This document shows positions 7,112 to 17,879 of a stretch of 64,000 nt of DNA, in pieces. The DNA lies in the NCBI GenBank assembly GCA_021851405.1, contig JAJZDW010000003.1, forward strand, positions 62,001 to 126,000, written 5' to 3'. The notes beneath the pieces are model-generated. The model searched no databases. It had not been told where the DNA came from and worked only from the letters and a program-made list of their open reading frames with translations. Both the position numbers and the translations under genes were made by a program. The stretch comes from Pseudomonadota bacterium (GTDB lineage Bacteria; Pseudomonadota; Gammaproteobacteria; Steroidobacterales; Steroidobacteraceae). How positions within the stretch are numbered: position 1 is the first letter of the stretch; every line of letters begins with the position of its first letter.

Positions 7112-8281
7112 TTAGCTGACGCCAGAGTCCTGTGCCGCTCGGGACTCGCGCGTGATATCCATCGTGTCGGCCAGGGAGCGGATTTTCGCGGCCACGTTCT
7201 CCAAGGGTACGACATGTTCGGCGGCACCGATGGCCACCGCTTCGCCCGGCATGCCCCACACGACGCTCGAGGCCTCGTCCTGGGCGATGGTGCGACTGCC
7301 GTTGTCGAGCATTTCCTTCAGACCCCGGGCGCCGTCCTTACCCATGCCCGTCAGAATGACCCCGATCGCGTTGCGGCCGACGTTCTGGGCGACCGAGCGG
7401 AACAGGACGTCCACCGAGGGCTTGTGCCGGTTGACCGGAACTCCGTCGTCGAGGCGGCAGATATACCGAGCGCCATCGCGGATGACCATCAGATGCTGAT
7501 CGCCGGGGGCGATGTACGCGTGTCCGGCGAGAACGTGCTGGCCGTCCTGCGCCTCCATGACCGAAACGGCACAGCAGTCGTTCATCCGCCGTGCAAACGG
7601 TCCGCTGAAGGCCTTCGGAATGTGCTGCGTGATCACAACGCCCGGGCTGTCTGGGGGAAGCCGGGTGAGCACTTCCTTGATCGCTTCAGTGCCGCCCGTG
7701 GAGGCGCCAATGGCAATGATCCGGTCGGTCGTCCGTAATGGCCGGGCTGCGCCTCCGCGGGGCAATACGGCATCGACGCTGTGCGCCGGGCCGGGGGGGC
7801 GCAGCGTGGCCCGCCGCGGGTCGAGTGCACGCACGCTGGCGCATGCCGCGGTGCGGATTTTATCAGCCAGCTCATCACCGTACTCGGCAAAGGTCGCCGC
7901 CAGGTCGATCTTCGGCTTGGGCAGATAATCGACGGCCCCGAGCGAAAGCGCATCCAGCGTTACATCGGCGCCGTGCTCGGTCAGCGAGGAGACCATGACC
8001 ACGGGCATTGGACGCAAGCGCATCAGGTTGCGCAGGAAGGTGATGCCGTCCATGCGCGGCATCTCCACATCCAGCGTGATGACGTCGGGATTAAGCCGCT
8101 TGATTTTTTCTCGTGCGGCATGCGCATCCGCCGCCGCACCGACGACCTCGATGTCCGATGCAGCGCTCAGCATTTCGGTGAGTAACGTTCTGACCAGTGC
8201 CGAATCGTCCACGATCAGCACGCGGATCCGCTCGCGTCTGCCCGGAGCGCGCTCGCCCGCCACGCTTCCGCCTTGCGTCAT
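7112..8281 (-). CDS. cheB: Chemotaxis methylesterase/glutamine deamidase CheB
   Basis: CheB removes methyl groups from receptor glutamates and is activated by CheA phosphorylation. The 389-residue protein has an N-terminal receiver domain (Asp25, Asp26 and phospho-acceptor Asp71 in [10 protein letters not shown]) and a C-terminal esterase with the triad Ser194 (GASTGG), His220 (TQHIP) and Asp316 (TGMGKDG). ATG 8281 overlaps the cheD stop by one base (TGATG), giving translational coupling. A much longer open frame upstream is only the reverse of cheD. CheB closes a compact group encoding the adaptation enzymes CheR, CheD and CheB. Confidence 0.96.
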   Translation of the reverse strand: MTQGGSVAGERAPGRRERIRVLIVDDSALVRTLLTEMLSAASDIEVVGAAADAHAAREKIKRLNPDVITLDVEMPRMDGITFLRNLMRLRPMPVVMVSSLTEHGADVTLDALSLGAVDYLPKPKIDLAATFAEYGDELADKIRTAACASVRALDPRRATLRPPGPAHSVDAVLPRGGAARPLRTTDRIIAIGASTGGTEAIKEVLTRLPPDSPGVVITQHIPKAFSGPFARRMNDCCAVSVMEAQDGQHVLAGHAYIAPGDQHLMVIRDGARYICRLDDGVPVNRHKPSVDVLFRSVAQNVGRNAIGVILTGMGKDGARGLKEMLDNGSRTIAQDEASSVVWGMPGEAVAIGAAEHVVPLENVAAKIRSLADTMDITRESRAAQDSGVS

Positions 8282-8988
8282 CACTCGAACAGCTCCACAT
8301 CGCCCCCGGCGGACTGACGTCCGAGACTCTCCAGGTACAGCTGTTCGTGCCGGCTGATGATGCGATTCTCGATGGGACGAAGTTTGCGCAAGCGGGCACG
8401 TCCGGTGACTGGAAAATACACGACCTTGCGAGGCTGAGTGCCGCCGAGATCCTCGGCCGAGACTCGGTAGCCCTCGAGCGTCATGTAGTTGCGGATGAAG
8501 CGGATATTTCGTCCCCCCACATCGGTCATCGCGGCGAGAATCTGTCCTCCGCCGAAGAGCTTGATCTCCAGACGCTCGCGTGAGGCGCCGAGCTTCAGCA
8601 GGTCGTTGATCAGGCTTTCCATGGCATATGAGCCGTAGCGGGTGGCCAGGCCCACCGCCGGATCGAGCCAATCGTTCGGGCCCACGGCGGTATCCTCGGG
8701 AAGCATGAAATGATTCATTCCGCCGACCCCGCGCTGCGGATCACGGACGCAGGCGGAGACGCACGATCCGAGCACCGTGCTGATCGACTCGTCACCGCGC
8801 GAAACGTAGTACTCGCCCGGCAGGATCTTCACCATCCAGCCGTTTTCGCGGTCCCAGTGGCGCTCGAAGTGCTCGAAGCCGGGGACGGTGGCCGGTGGAT
8901 GGCCGGCGCTCGCGGCGAGGCCACGAGTCTGCGCGGCCGAAGCGCGGGGCTCAGACCCGCCGGTAAATGGACTTGCCGATGAGGGCAT
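8281..8988 (-). CDS. cheD: Receptor glutamine deamidase CheD
   Basis: CheD deamidates chemoreceptor glutamines and in some bacteria is controlled by phospho-CheY. The 235-residue protein shows the Cys-His catalytic pair, Cys76 in [10 protein letters not shown] and His93 in GGMNHFMLP, plus the conserved KLFGGG segment. It starts at 8988, 38 bases inside the end of cheR, and overlaps cheB by one base. Its N terminus is about 40 residues longer than typical CheD. The C terminus reads GGDVELFE, almost the same as the GSVELF tail of the small protein encoded just upstream of cheR. Confidence 0.93.
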   Translation of the reverse strand: MPSSASPFTGGSEPRASAAQTRGLAASAGHPPATVPGFEHFERHWDRENGWMVKILPGEYYVSRGDESISTVLGSCVSACVRDPQRGVGGMNHFMLPEDTAVGPNDWLDPAVGLATRYGSYAMESLINDLLKLGASRERLEIKLFGGGQILAAMTDVGGRNIRFIRNYMTLEGYRVSAEDLGGTQPRKVVYFPVTGRARLRKLRPIENRIISRHEQLYLESLGRQSAGGDVELFE

Positions 8989-9811
8989 AGCTGTCGCAGA
9001 CCTTGAACAGACTCTCGGAATGCCCGAGAAAGAGCAAATCGCCGGGGCGTTGCAGCCGACTGATGCGCGCGAACAGGTCGCGCTGTGTCTCCTTGTCGAA
9101 GTAGATCACCACGTTACGGCAGAACACCACGTCCAATGGTCCCTTCATCGGCAGGGATTGCATAAGGTTGAGTTGCTTGAACGTAATCATGGCAGCCGGT
9201 TCTGGCGCGATCTGTCGAGCGCCGGACCGACCCTCGGGCGGCTCGCGGAAGAAGCGCGCCTGCCGCTCAGCCGAGACGCCGGTCAGACGTTCCACGGGAT
9301 AGATTCCGCGCCGCGCGCGATCGAGCACCTCGGAGTCCAGGTCCGTGGCCAAGACGCGCACATCCCAGCGCTCCGGGTGCGATAGCGTCTCGAGCAGCGT
9401 CATCGCAATGGAATAGGGCTCTTCGCCGGTAGAGCACGCGGCCGACCAGATGCGCAGCCGCCGAGTGGCGCGCGGATCGGCAGTGAGCGGGGCGAGCCAC
9501 TGCTCGCGCAGGTACTGAAAATGATGCGGCTCGCGGAAAAAGGAGGTGAGATTGGTGGTGATCGCATTGCACAGTTCGGTCACCTCTTGCCGGTCGTGTG
9601 TGAGCAGTTCGCGGTATTCGGCGAACGTATGCAGCCGCAGCGCACGCAGACGCCGCGTCAGGCGGCCGTAGACCAGCTCGCGCTTCTGTTCCGACAGATG
9701 AATGCCCGTGAGGGACTTCACCAGCGTGCGCAGCGCCTGGAAATCCTCCTCGCCGAATGCGAACTCGCGCACCCGGGAACTGCTACCGTCGGGCACGGGT
9801 GCGGCGTACAT
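8951..9811 (-). CDS. cheR: Chemoreceptor methyltransferase CheR
   Basis: CheR methylates receptor glutamates using S-adenosylmethionine. The 286-residue protein has the N-terminal helical domain (GIHLSEQKRELVYGRLTRRLR), the TSFFREPHHF motif and the SAM-binding IWSAACSTGEEPYSIAM segment, ending in VFCRNVVIYFD and LGHSES motifs. ATG 9811 lies directly after the stop of the upstream 150-residue gene. The gene runs 38 bases into cheD. At least one receptor encoded downstream (11192-13900) ends in a CheR-docking pentapeptide. Confidence 0.96.
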   Translation of the reverse strand: MYAAPVPDGSSSRVREFAFGEEDFQALRTLVKSLTGIHLSEQKRELVYGRLTRRLRALRLHTFAEYRELLTHDRQEVTELCNAITTNLTSFFREPHHFQYLREQWLAPLTADPRATRRLRIWSAACSTGEEPYSIAMTLLETLSHPERWDVRVLATDLDSEVLDRARRGIYPVERLTGVSAERQARFFREPPEGRSGARQIAPEPAAMITFKQLNLMQSLPMKGPLDVVFCRNVVIYFDKETQRDLFARISRLQRPGDLLFLGHSESLFKVCDSYALIGKSIYRRV

Positions 9812-9813
9812 GA

Positions 9814-10266
9814 TCAAAACAGCTCCACGCTGCCTTCTTCGGCATGCAGATGCATCGGCACTGGAACCTCTTCCCCGGGCAGCAGCAAGTTGAACAGCAT
9901 CCGGTGCGACTCCGACGTGAAGTGGGTGCGCAGCCGCTCGCGCAGCGCCGGCCAGCCCGGCGGACTCGTCATCGCGGGTTGGTCGATCGTTGCGCTGGCA
10001 AGCAAGTCACGAACCTGCGTCAACTGCTGCACCATCCGGTCGTGAAATTGCAAGTTCTCGATGCAGGTTGCGAGCGCGGCGCGCACATCATCCGAACCGA
10101 GCGGCAGCATCGCCGAAAGCCGGGCGAGGGCCCGACCCAGCGTCTCGATCGGGCTCTGCGATTCGTGCACCGCCAGCTCGATCAGCGCTGCCGCCGTAGT
10201 AGCAGCCTGCTGGAGGTCATCGGCGCCATGTGCGGACGGCGCGGGAGAATTTGTCTGTCGCGTCAT
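9814..10266 (-). CDS. Uncharacterised CheR-linked protein with VELF tail
   Basis: This 150-residue cytoplasmic protein is probably all helical: an Ala-rich helical start, a central segment CIENLQFHDRMVQQLTQ, and a short acidic tail GSVELF at the extreme C terminus. The LQFHDRM segment recalls the helical motif seen in CheZ-like and other chemotaxis-associated small proteins, but similarity is too weak to call a phosphatase. It is the first gene of the CheR-CheD-CheB group, with only a few bases to cheR, so a part in receptor adaptation or phospho-signal removal is the natural inference. A true CheZ is encoded elsewhere in the window. Confidence 0.7.
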   Translation of the reverse strand: MTRQTNSPAPSAHGADDLQQAATTAAALIELAVHESQSPIETLGRALARLSAMLPLGSDDVRAALATCIENLQFHDRMVQQLTQVRDLLASATIDQPAMTSPPGWPALRERLRTHFTSESHRMLFNLLLPGEEVPVPMHLHAEEGSVELF

Positions 10267-10324
10267 GTCGGACCAGCGTCACTGTGGGCATTAACGCGAA
10301 GGGTGCACGCGGCCGTGCCGCGGC

Positions 10325-10359
10325 GCTCCGTCCCCGGCGCGTGCGACCGGGGACGGAGC
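10325..10359. terminator. Strong 13-bp GC hairpin, probable transcription stop
   Basis: GCTCCGTCCCCGG and CCGGGGACGGAGC form a perfect 13-bp stem around a 9-base loop. No T run follows on either strand, so it is not a textbook intrinsic terminator. It lies between the end of the leftward run that finishes with the small exported protein (10394) and the start of the CheR group (10266), where a stop would be expected. Confidence 0.5.
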
Positions 10360-10393
10360 GGGGTGTAACCCCTCGCCGGTACGGAAGCTCAGC

Positions 10394-10729
10394 TCAGCTG
10401 TGCTTGGACTTGAAGATCTGCACCTGCTGATTGAACTGCGAAGCGATCTGCTTCAGCTGATCGACCGCTGCATTGTGCAGACTGACCTGACTGTCCGGGC
10501 TCATCTGGTTCTGGCGCACTTCGAATTTCAGGCACTGCAGATAAGTCTGAACGTCATGGTTGTATTCCTGCACCGTCTGCATCGCAGTGACCATCTGCTG
10601 CTGGCTCGCGGTGGCGCCATCGGGAATCTTGCTCGGCGCCGGCGGCAGGTGGCAGTTGGCAAATGCGGCAGGCAAACCGATGGCACAAGAGACAGCCAGG
10701 GTGGCCAGGACTTTCTTCGCGGATTTCAT
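10394..10729 (-). CDS. Small exported protein of unknown function
   Basis: The 111-residue product begins with a clear Sec signal peptide (MKSAKKVLATLAVSCAIGLPAAFA) with likely cleavage before NCHLPP. The mature part of about 87 residues is polar and helical, rich in Gln (QQQMVTAMQTVQEYNHDVQTYLQCLKF and SQFNQQVQIFKSKHS), and keeps two cysteines, one at its N terminus and one in YLQC. ATG 10729 has CGAGG about 9 bases upstream; the open frame continues upstream but without a signal sequence. It ends the long chemotaxis run, 61 bases after cheY. I do not recognise the family. Confidence 0.75.
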   Translation of the reverse strand: MKSAKKVLATLAVSCAIGLPAAFANCHLPPAPSKIPDGATASQQQMVTAMQTVQEYNHDVQTYLQCLKFEVRQNQMSPDSQVSLHNAAVDQLKQIASQFNQQVQIFKSKHS

Positions 10730-10790
10730 TTCAACCTCGTTGCAAGCGTAGTGTGGACAAAAAGCACGACCAAAAAAAAGTGGACACAGA

Positions 10791-11153
10791 TCAGCTGAGC
10801 ACCTTGCTGACGGTGGCAAGCAGGCGGTCTGGATTAAACGGCTTGACCAGCCAACCGGTTGCGCCGGCCGCCTTGCCTTGCTGCTTGCGCTCGACCGTCG
10901 CTTCGGTGGTGAGCACCAGCAGCGGCACGAAGCGATAGCCGGCGCGGGCGCGCAGTTCACGAACCAGCGTGATGCCATCCATATTCGGCATGTTCACGTC
11001 GGTGATGACCAGATCGAATTCTTGGCGATCGGCAATTTGCAACGCTTGCACGCCGTCGACCGCCTGTTCGACTTGATGGCCGGCGCCGGTGAGCGTAATT
11101 CCGACCATCTGGCGCATGGCCGCCGAATCGTCTACCGCGAGTATCCGTGCCAT
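10791..11153 (-). CDS. CheY-like single-domain response regulator
   Basis: A stand-alone receiver domain of 120 residues with Asp8/Asp9, phospho-acceptor Asp52 (TDVNMPNMDG), Thr82/83 and Lys104 (VKPFN). It resembles chemotaxis CheY and PilG-type regulators, and would be phosphorylated by CheA. A second CheY, at 23834-24220 next to cheZ, is more like the classic motor-binding CheY, so this one may serve adaptation, a phosphate sink or another output. It lies 38 bases downstream of a chemoreceptor gene. Confidence 0.88.
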   Translation of the reverse strand: MARILAVDDSAAMRQMVGITLTGAGHQVEQAVDGVQALQIADRQEFDLVITDVNMPNMDGITLVRELRARAGYRFVPLLVLTTEATVERKQQGKAAGATGWLVKPFNPDRLLATVSKVLS

Positions 11154-11191
11154 CGTTATGCTCCGCTGTTCTTTTCAAATAGTTTCATGAC

Positions 11192-13900
11192 TCAGAATTC
11201 CTGCCACTCGGCGTCCTCATCGGCCGCGGGAGCGGCGGAACGCGTCGCCACGGCGGCGAGTTTGGGTGTCCGGCTGGCTGCCGGCGGGGCGACTGCGGGG
11301 CGGACCGCCGCGGCGGGCTTGCGCGCCGACCACGGGCGACTCGTGCTGCGTCGCTCGACGCGCGCTGCCCCAGTACCCTTGTTCTTCACCGACAGCGAGG
11401 TGGCTGCCGGACGTTCGGCGGCCAGCGACCGAGCGGCGCCCGCGAGCGCAGCCTGGGTCGCCCCGACGTCAAAGCGCGCGAGCATCTCGTTCAGACTGCT
11501 GGCCTGTTCGACCATGGACTGCGAGGCGGCGGTGGCCTGCTCGACCAGTGCGGCATTCTGCTGGGTGAGCTCGTCCATCTGCATGACCGCTCGATTGACC
11601 TGTTCGATCCCGGCGGCCTGTTCGCGCGACGCGGCGGCAATTTCGGCAACGATGTCCGATACCTTCTTCACCGCCGAGACGATCTTCTCGAGCGTCTGGC
11701 CAGACTCGGTCACCAGCACAGAGCCGTCTTCGACCTTGCGCACCGAGTCCTGGATCAATCCCTTGATTTCCTTCGCGGCTGTGGCCGAACGGCCGGCGAG
11801 ATTACGCACTTCGCTTGCGACCACGGCAAAGCCGCGGCCCTGTTCACCGGCCCGCGCCGCTTCGACCGCCGCGTTGAGTGCGAGCAGGTTCGTCTGGAAG
11901 GCGATTTCGTCGATGACCCCGATGATGTCGGCAATGCGCTTGGATGCGTCATTGATGTCGCTCATGGCAGAGACCGCCTGGCTGACGACCGTACCACCCT
12001 TCTCGGCCTGATCGCGGGCGGCGAGCGCCAGTTGGTTCGCCTGCGACGCATTGTCGGCATTCTGCTTGACTGTCGTCGTCATCTCCTCCATCGAGGAGGC
12101 GGTTTCCTCGAGCGAGGACGACTGCTCCTCGGTGCGCTGCGAGAGGTTCGCATTGCCGGAGGAAATCTCATCGGCTCCGCGGTGCACTTCGCTCGCGACC
12201 TGTTTCACTCGGGAAATGACCTCGGACATGGTGTCTGCAAGGCGGTTGACCCCGCGGCCCATCAGCTCGAAGAAGCCGCTCTTGCCAGACAAATCGATGC
12301 GCTTGCTCAACTGTCCGGCGACGACCGCAGTGAGCATGTCCTGCATCTGCCGCTCGACCGCGACCTCCTGGGTGCGGTCGAACCACTCGAGCACTACGCC
12401 CAGACGTTCCTGATGCTCGTTGGTCACCGGGTTCATGGTCACGGCATAGGTGTGGCCGCCCAAAGTCAGCGTGGCCCGATGCGGCTGCGTGAGCTTGGCG
12501 AGCATTGCACGCTGGTGGCCCGGATTCTTGTGGAACGTATCGATGTTCGCGCCACTGAGCCGGCTGACATCGAAGCCGGGCAGCTCGCGACGAATGTCGC
12601 TCTCCGCTTCGCGCAAGGATTTCTCCAGGGCCGGGTTCAGGTACTGAATGTGATAGTCGCCATCGGCCACCATCACGCCGGAGGAGACGCTGTCGAGTGC
12701 CTCGCGGATGCGAGCGTTCTCTGCAGCAGCAGTGCGTTCGGCCTCAATTTGGTTGCGCAGCTTGCCCTGCATTTGATCCAGGGCGCGCAGAACCTGATTA
12801 CCTTCATCGTTGCCGTCGATCTCGATGCTGTTGTCGTAGCGTCCGGCGGAGATGTTGTTGAACACGGTGACGGCGCGGCCGATGACTCCGGCGAGTGCGC
12901 GGGCGATCACCCAGGAGAGGGCGAGGGCGATGAGCAGCGCGATCAGGGTGATGCCGACCGTGACGCTGCGCGCAGCAGTGACCTGATTCAGGCGATGCTG
13001 TACCGCGGCGTCCATGGCCGCATAGCTGGAATCCAGCAGCTGCTGCAGGCTGCTGTTGACTCCACGGGAGCTGCCAAAAAGATCGGCGGCCGTGATGGTC
13101 ATTTTCTTCGCGCTCAGGATGCGCGAGCGGATCACGTTGAACGAGGTATTGAAGGCCGACAGCGCCCCATTCAGCCGCGGCCGGATCTTGGCACGGTCGG
13201 CGGCGGACGCCCCGTTGAGATCGCGTTCCGCCTGCGCGAAGTCGCTCAACACTTGGCGGTGGTAGATCTGGATGGCGCGCTGATCTCCGCCGCCGAGATA
13301 GCCTTTGATTGCGGCGCTGGTGGCGTACCACTGCACTTCGCCGGCCGCGATGAGCGCCCCGGGGACGTCGCGGGTGGCGACCTGGATGAGTGCGGCGGTC
13401 TGGGGTGACGGGTCGACATTCAGGGCCGAGCGCGTCGCGACGATATGCCCGAGGCTCACCAGCTTGGCGATGAGCGCGTCGTGAGCACTGACGGCCTGAT
13501 CGGCGGTGAGTTTCGATTCGCCCGCCGTGAGTGTGTTCCAATCCTGCTCGATTGACTGCCACTGGTGGCGCACTCCGAGGGTGCGGCCGGCCGTGGCGTT
13601 GACCGCATCCACGCGGCGCATGAGCTTGCGCATGCGCGCCTCGGAGGCGGCCACATCGGCGGCACGGCTCTGGTCGCCGGTCAGCAGCGCGAACAGCTCG
13701 CTGCGATGATTCTCGGTCTCGGCCAACACTGCCCCGAGACCGTGCGCATAGTGCGCTCCCTCGAGCTCATTGCGTGCCTGGCTCACGGCGTGGTTTGCAG
13801 AGCTCAGATAGAAGGTCCCGAGCAGTGCGGTCGGGACTGCCATCGCGACCACCAGCAGCAGGAGTTTCTGCCAGAGTTTCAGATGGTTTAGAAATTGCAT
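11192..13900 (-). CDS. Methyl-accepting chemotaxis protein with PAS domain and CheR-docking tail
   Basis: A 902-residue receptor: membrane helix 1 at about residues 10-32, a periplasmic helical sensor to about 308, membrane helix 2 at about 310-333, a HAMP domain, a PAS-like domain at about 400-490, and the cytoplasmic signalling hairpin from about 570 to 800 with the invariant [20 protein letters not shown] tip. The C terminus ends in EWQEF, matching the xWxxF pentapeptide that tethers CheR/CheB on high-abundance receptors. ATG 13900 ([12 protein letters not shown]) has AGGA upstream; the open frame extends further but without membrane features. It is the third of three consecutive receptor genes. 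Confidence 0.93.
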   Translation of the reverse strand: MQFLNHLKLWQKLLLLVVAMAVPTALLGTFYLSSANHAVSQARNELEGAHYAHGLGAVLAETENHRSELFALLTGDQSRAADVAASEARMRKLMRRVDAVNATAGRTLGVRHQWQSIEQDWNTLTAGESKLTADQAVSAHDALIAKLVSLGHIVATRSALNVDPSPQTAALIQVATRDVPGALIAAGEVQWYATSAAIKGYLGGGDQRAIQIYHRQVLSDFAQAERDLNGASAADRAKIRPRLNGALSAFNTSFNVIRSRILSAKKMTITAADLFGSSRGVNSSLQQLLDSSYAAMDAAVQHRLNQVTAARSVTVGITLIALLIALALSWVIARALAGVIGRAVTVFNNISAGRYDNSIEIDGNDEGNQVLRALDQMQGKLRNQIEAERTAAAENARIREALDSVSSGVMVADGDYHIQYLNPALEKSLREAESDIRRELPGFDVSRLSGANIDTFHKNPGHQRAMLAKLTQPHRATLTLGGHTYAVTMNPVTNEHQERLGVVLEWFDRTQEVAVERQMQDMLTAVVAGQLSKRIDLSGKSGFFELMGRGVNRLADTMSEVISRVKQVASEVHRGADEISSGNANLSQRTEEQSSSLEETASSMEEMTTTVKQNADNASQANQLALAARDQAEKGGTVVSQAVSAMSDINDASKRIADIIGVIDEIAFQTNLLALNAAVEAARAGEQGRGFAVVASEVRNLAGRSATAAKEIKGLIQDSVRKVEDGSVLVTESGQTLEKIVSAVKKVSDIVAEIAAASREQAAGIEQVNRAVMQMDELTQQNAALVEQATAASQSMVEQASSLNEMLARFDVGATQAALAGAARSLAAERPAATSLSVKNKGTGAARVERRSTSRPWSARKPAAAVRPAVAPPAASRTPKLAAVATRSAAPAADEDAEWQEF

Positions 13901-13952
13901 GTTCTGAGATCCTGAAGCTGAAAGCAGAGTGAATGCCGATGCGGCGCGTGCG

Positions 13953-16475
13953 TCAGCGGCTCTCGCCCACCGCAAGCCGTGGCGGCTCCTCGGCGGCGGT
14001 GCTCGCGTTCGCGGGGGGCACGCCAGCGGACCCAGACAGGCGGAAGCGGCCGAGTGTGTCGTTCAAGTCGCGAACCTGTCCGCTCATGACCTGCGAGGCG
14101 GCGATCGTTTCTTCCACCAGCGCAGCGTTCTGCTGGGTGATCTGATCCATCTGCATCACCGCGCGGTTGACCTGCTCGATGCCCGCGGATTGTTCGCGCG
14201 AGGCCGCGGCGATCTCGGCGACGATGTCCGAGACCTTCTTCACTGCCGTAACGATTTCCGTCAGTGTTTCACCGGAGCGGGTCACGAGCTGGGCGCCGTC
14301 GGCAACTTTCGAGACGCTGTCTTGAATCAGGCTCTTGATTTCCTTTGCCGCGGTTGCGGAGCGACCGGCGAGGTTGCGCACTTCGCTGGCGACGACCGCG
14401 AAGCCGCGTCCCTGCTCGCCAGCGCGGGCGGCTTCCACCGCGGCGTTCAGCGCCAGCAGGTTCGTCTGGAAGGCGATCTCGTCGATGACGCCGATGATGT
14501 CGGCGATCTTCTGTGCCGATTCGTCGATGCCGCTCATCGCGCTGACCGCCTTGTCGACCACCGCAACGCCCTGTTCGGCCTGATCGCGCGCGGCGAGCGC
14601 GAGCTGATTGGCCTGCGCGGCATTGTCCGCGTTCTGTTTGACCGTGGTGGTCATCTCTTCCATCGACGAGGCGGTTTCCTCGAGCGAGGAAGCTTGCTCC
14701 TCGGTGCGCGAGGAGAGATTGGTGTTGCCGACTGTGATCTCCTCGGCGCCGAGGGAGATCTCCCGGGCCGACCCTTTCACCCGCGCGACAATTTCGGCGA
14801 GATTGTCCGCCAGGCGATTCACTCCCTCTCCCAGGGTGGCGAAGAAGCCGGTCTTGTCCCCGAGGTTGATCCGCCGGGTCAGATCGTCGTTGGTCACGGC
14901 TCCGATCACACCCTGCATTTCCTGTTCGACGAGAACTTCCTGCGTGCGCAGCTTCCACTCCATCACGGTACCGAGGCGCGTGCCCTGGGAGTCCCGGACC
15001 GGATTGGTCGTGATGCGGAATACGAGACTGCCGTAGCTGCGGTCCTCGACGCGTTGTGCCGTCAGGCCGTCGAGCGCCCGGCGTTCCTCCCCTGGGGACG
15101 GGGAGAGCGACTCCAAGGTCGCCCCCAGCAGGTGCTCGGCGGAGAAGTCCCGCAGCGACGTGAACTCGCTGGCGTGACCGGAGAACCCCGTGCGGGCGGA
15201 CTCGTTGAGATAGATGATCCGATGCGTGGCGTCCGCGAGCACGACGCCCGTGGAGGTCTTGTCGAGCGCCTGGCGGATCCGGGCGTTCTCCGTGGCAAGC
15301 TGGCGTTCGTTGGCGAGTTGCGTCTGCAGCTTGCCCTGCATGGAGGCGAGGGCGCTCAGCACCTGCCCGAGCTCATCGCGCCGATTGCTGTCGATGGCGT
15401 TGTCGTAGCGACCCGCGGCGATGCGGTCGAACACCGTGACCACATGACGCAGCGGGCTGCGCACGGCCCTCTCGGTGGACCAGGTGAGCGCGTGAATCAG
15501 TCCGATGGCGAGCAACACCAGGGCAATGTCGAACATCAGACCGGTGCGCAGCGAGGCGATGCGCGAGTCCAGCGCGGTGGCCGTCGCGGCACCGGTCGCG
15601 TTGACCAGGTGGGTCAGGGTCCCATTGAGGGCCGTTGCGGCATCGAAGAGCGTTCCGGCCGGAATCTTCACGTTGCTGGCATTGACGATCTTGGCCGCGA
15701 CGGTCTGGTAGAACTCATCCGTCTGGGTGCGGGCTTGATCAAGTGTGCGCTGCAGCGGCGCGCGCGTCTCGGCCGGCACTTGCCCGAGCGCCGCACCGAT
15801 CGCACTCAGGGCATTGTTCAGTCGGCTAAGGGAAATCTGGATCCCCATGCGGTCATCGCCGCCGAGGTAGCCTTTGGCGGCCGCGTCCACCGCGTAGCGG
15901 CGCAGTGCGGTCTCGGCGGCGAGTGCCGCCGGAGCGTACTGGGTGGCGATCTGCGAGAGACTGCGACTCGACTGGACCGGATCGGAGTTGGCGAGCGAGC
16001 CGGCGGCCACGGCATCGCGCAGACGACCCAAGCGCACGAGCAGGCTCTGGTGTGCGGCGGTGAGCTGCTGAGCATTCAGATGGCCCGAGTCGCTCTGCAG
16101 GGTGCGCCACTGTGCTGCAATGGCACGGAAGTCTTTGCGTACGCCGTAACGCAGGCCGAGACGTGTGTTGAGCTTCTGCAGTCTGCTTAACGCGGAGTCG
16201 GCCGCCGCGGCAGCAGCCTGTACCGCGGGCGCACGCGAGCCATCGCCGCTGGCGAGCGCAAACGCCCGGCCCTCATGCGAGAGCACCGCGGCCTGGAATG
16301 ACCCAATGCCGCGAAGATAGGCAGTGCCGGCGAGCTCAGCGCGTGATTGCTCGAGCCCTCCGGAGGTGCTGCGCAGATAGAAAAATCCCACAACGGTGGC
16401 CGGCAGACTCATCGCCAGCACCAGCACCGCGAGTTTCTGCCAGAGCTTCATCTGATTGAGCGTAGTCAAGCGCAT
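13953..16475 (-). CDS. Methyl-accepting chemotaxis protein with PAS-like domain
   Basis: An 840-residue receptor with the same plan as its downstream neighbour: membrane helix 1 in [24 protein letters not shown], a helical periplasmic region, membrane helix 2 near residues 308-328, HAMP, a PAS-like domain ([19 protein letters not shown]), and the conserved signalling hairpin. It has no docking pentapeptide, ending RLAVGESR, and probably relies on receptors that have one. ATG 16475 is chosen because GGAGGT lies 7 bases upstream; the longer open frame overlaps the previous gene. It follows the third receptor by 4 bases. Confidence 0.92.
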   Translation of the reverse strand: MRLTTLNQMKLWQKLAVLVLAMSLPATVVGFFYLRSTSGGLEQSRAELAGTAYLRGIGSFQAAVLSHEGRAFALASGDGSRAPAVQAAAAAADSALSRLQKLNTRLGLRYGVRKDFRAIAAQWRTLQSDSGHLNAQQLTAAHQSLLVRLGRLRDAVAAGSLANSDPVQSSRSLSQIATQYAPAALAAETALRRYAVDAAAKGYLGGDDRMGIQISLSRLNNALSAIGAALGQVPAETRAPLQRTLDQARTQTDEFYQTVAAKIVNASNVKIPAGTLFDAATALNGTLTHLVNATGAATATALDSRIASLRTGLMFDIALVLLAIGLIHALTWSTERAVRSPLRHVVTVFDRIAAGRYDNAIDSNRRDELGQVLSALASMQGKLQTQLANERQLATENARIRQALDKTSTGVVLADATHRIIYLNESARTGFSGHASEFTSLRDFSAEHLLGATLESLSPSPGEERRALDGLTAQRVEDRSYGSLVFRITTNPVRDSQGTRLGTVMEWKLRTQEVLVEQEMQGVIGAVTNDDLTRRINLGDKTGFFATLGEGVNRLADNLAEIVARVKGSAREISLGAEEITVGNTNLSSRTEEQASSLEETASSMEEMTTTVKQNADNAAQANQLALAARDQAEQGVAVVDKAVSAMSGIDESAQKIADIIGVIDEIAFQTNLLALNAAVEAARAGEQGRGFAVVASEVRNLAGRSATAAKEIKSLIQDSVSKVADGAQLVTRSGETLTEIVTAVKKVSDIVAEIAAASREQSAGIEQVNRAVMQMDQITQQNAALVEETIAASQVMSGQVRDLNDTLGRFRLSGSAGVPPANASTAAEEPPRLAVGESR

Positions 16476-16479
16476 GCGA

Positions 16480-17865
16480 TCAACCTCCAATGGCGCGGCG
16501 CATCGGCGCAACGGCGGAACGCGCCTCGGCACCGCTGTGCGCCGAGGCAGTCATTCGGTACCGCGCCATGTTTTCATCGAGAGACTCGGCGAGTGCGGAC
16601 ATGTTGCGCGCGGCAGTGGCGGCCTGATCGACCACGCTCGCGTTCTGCTGGGTGAGCTCGTCCATCTGCATCACGGCGCGGTTCACCTGCTCGATTCCCG
16701 CCGATTGCTCGCGTGAGGCCGCCGCGATTTCGGCGACGATGTCGGACACTTTTTTCACCGAGGAGACGATCTCCTCGAGCGTCTGGCCGGATTGCGTGAC
16801 CCGCGTCGAACCGTCCGCGACCTTGCGCACGCTGTCTTGGATCAGGCCCTTGATTTCCTTGGCGGCCGTCGCCGAGCGTCCGGCGAGGCTGCGCACTTCA
16901 CTGGCCACCACGGCGAAGCCGCGACCCTGCTCGCCGGCGCGGGCCGCTTCGACGGCAGCGTTCAGCGCGAGCAGGTTGGTCTGAAAAGCGATCTCGTCGA
17001 TCACGCCAATGATGTCGGCGATTTTCTTCGACGATTGATTGATGTCTGACATTGCCGCAATCGCCTGGTTGACGATCACGCCACCGCGTTCGGCCTGGTC
17101 GCGCGCGGCAAGGGCAAGCTGATTGGCCTGGGCCGCGTTGTCGGCGTTCTGCTTCACCGTCGTGGTCATCTCTTCCATGGAGGAGGCGGTCTCCTCGAGC
17201 GAGGACGCCTGTTCCTCGGTCCGCTGTGAGAGATTTTGGTTGCCCGCGGCGATTTCATCGGCGGCGCGTTTGACGTCCCCGGCCGTGGACTGGATGCCTT
17301 GTACGATCGTGCCCATGTTCTGAATGAGTGTGTTGACCGTATCGGCCACGGCGGATAGCGCCGCATGGTCGAATGGCACGGTGGCGCGATGGGTGAGGTC
17401 GCCACCGATCGCGGCGTTCACCGTGTCACGGACCGCGGCAGCGGTCTGGTGCACCTGACTCTGCAGGGTGCTCATGGCCTCCGCGTCCCGGCGCTGTCGT
17501 TCGGAGGCTACCTGCTGCTGCGCGCGCTGGGTGTCGAGCTGTTCGCGGTCGCTGCGTAGCTTGATGCGCAATCCCTCCAGGGCGCTCGCGAGCGGTGCGA
17601 ATGCGCTGAGGGTCGCGACGGGGACCTCGAGTCGACCTTCGGTGAGCGCAGCGGCGTTGAGGGCAGCGTCGGCAAGCGTGGCGTCCGCGGTGCGTGCGCT
17701 GAAGTAGGCGAGCACGCCGCCGACGATGACGGCGGCAGTTGCGAGCCACAATGCCCGGGCGCCGTCGGCGCCGGCTACCAGCGCGCCGCCGAGGATGACC
17801 AGAGGTACGGCGCCGCCGAACAACGGCATGCGCAGGCGGAGAGGAAATTCGCTCAGACGTTGCAT
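16480..17865 (-). CDS. Methyl-accepting chemotaxis protein without a periplasmic sensor
   Basis: A 461-residue receptor. Two hydrophobic helices lie close together near the N terminus (residues 14-34 and 38-56), so there is almost no periplasmic loop and signals are probably sensed in the membrane or cytoplasm. A coiled region with QREQ-rich sequence (residues 100-150) leads to the signalling hairpin, which is nearly identical in protein sequence to the two receptors downstream. The C terminus (MRRAIGG) lacks a docking pentapeptide. It follows cheW by 14 bases. Confidence 0.92.
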   Translation of the reverse strand: MQRLSEFPLRLRMPLFGGAVPLVILGGALVAGADGARALWLATAAVIVGGVLAYFSARTADATLADAALNAAALTEGRLEVPVATLSAFAPLASALEGLRIKLRSDREQLDTQRAQQQVASERQRRDAEAMSTLQSQVHQTAAAVRDTVNAAIGGDLTHRATVPFDHAALSAVADTVNTLIQNMGTIVQGIQSTAGDVKRAADEIAAGNQNLSQRTEEQASSLEETASSMEEMTTTVKQNADNAAQANQLALAARDQAERGGVIVNQAIAAMSDINQSSKKIADIIGVIDEIAFQTNLLALNAAVEAARAGEQGRGFAVVASEVRSLAGRSATAAKEIKGLIQDSVRKVADGSTRVTQSGQTLEEIVSSVKKVSDIVAEIAAASREQSAGIEQVNRAVMQMDELTQQNASVVDQAATAARNMSALAESLDENMARYRMTASAHSGAEARSAVAPMRRAIGG

Positions 17866-17879
17866 GACTTTACGCTCCC

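Noticed and set aside
10878-16190. Long open frames on the plus strand opposite the chemoreceptor genes, including one of about 750 codons
   Set aside because: They are antisense to receptors with clear domains, have no ribosome sites or known motifs, and are typical of GC-rich DNA where the reverse frame lacks stops.
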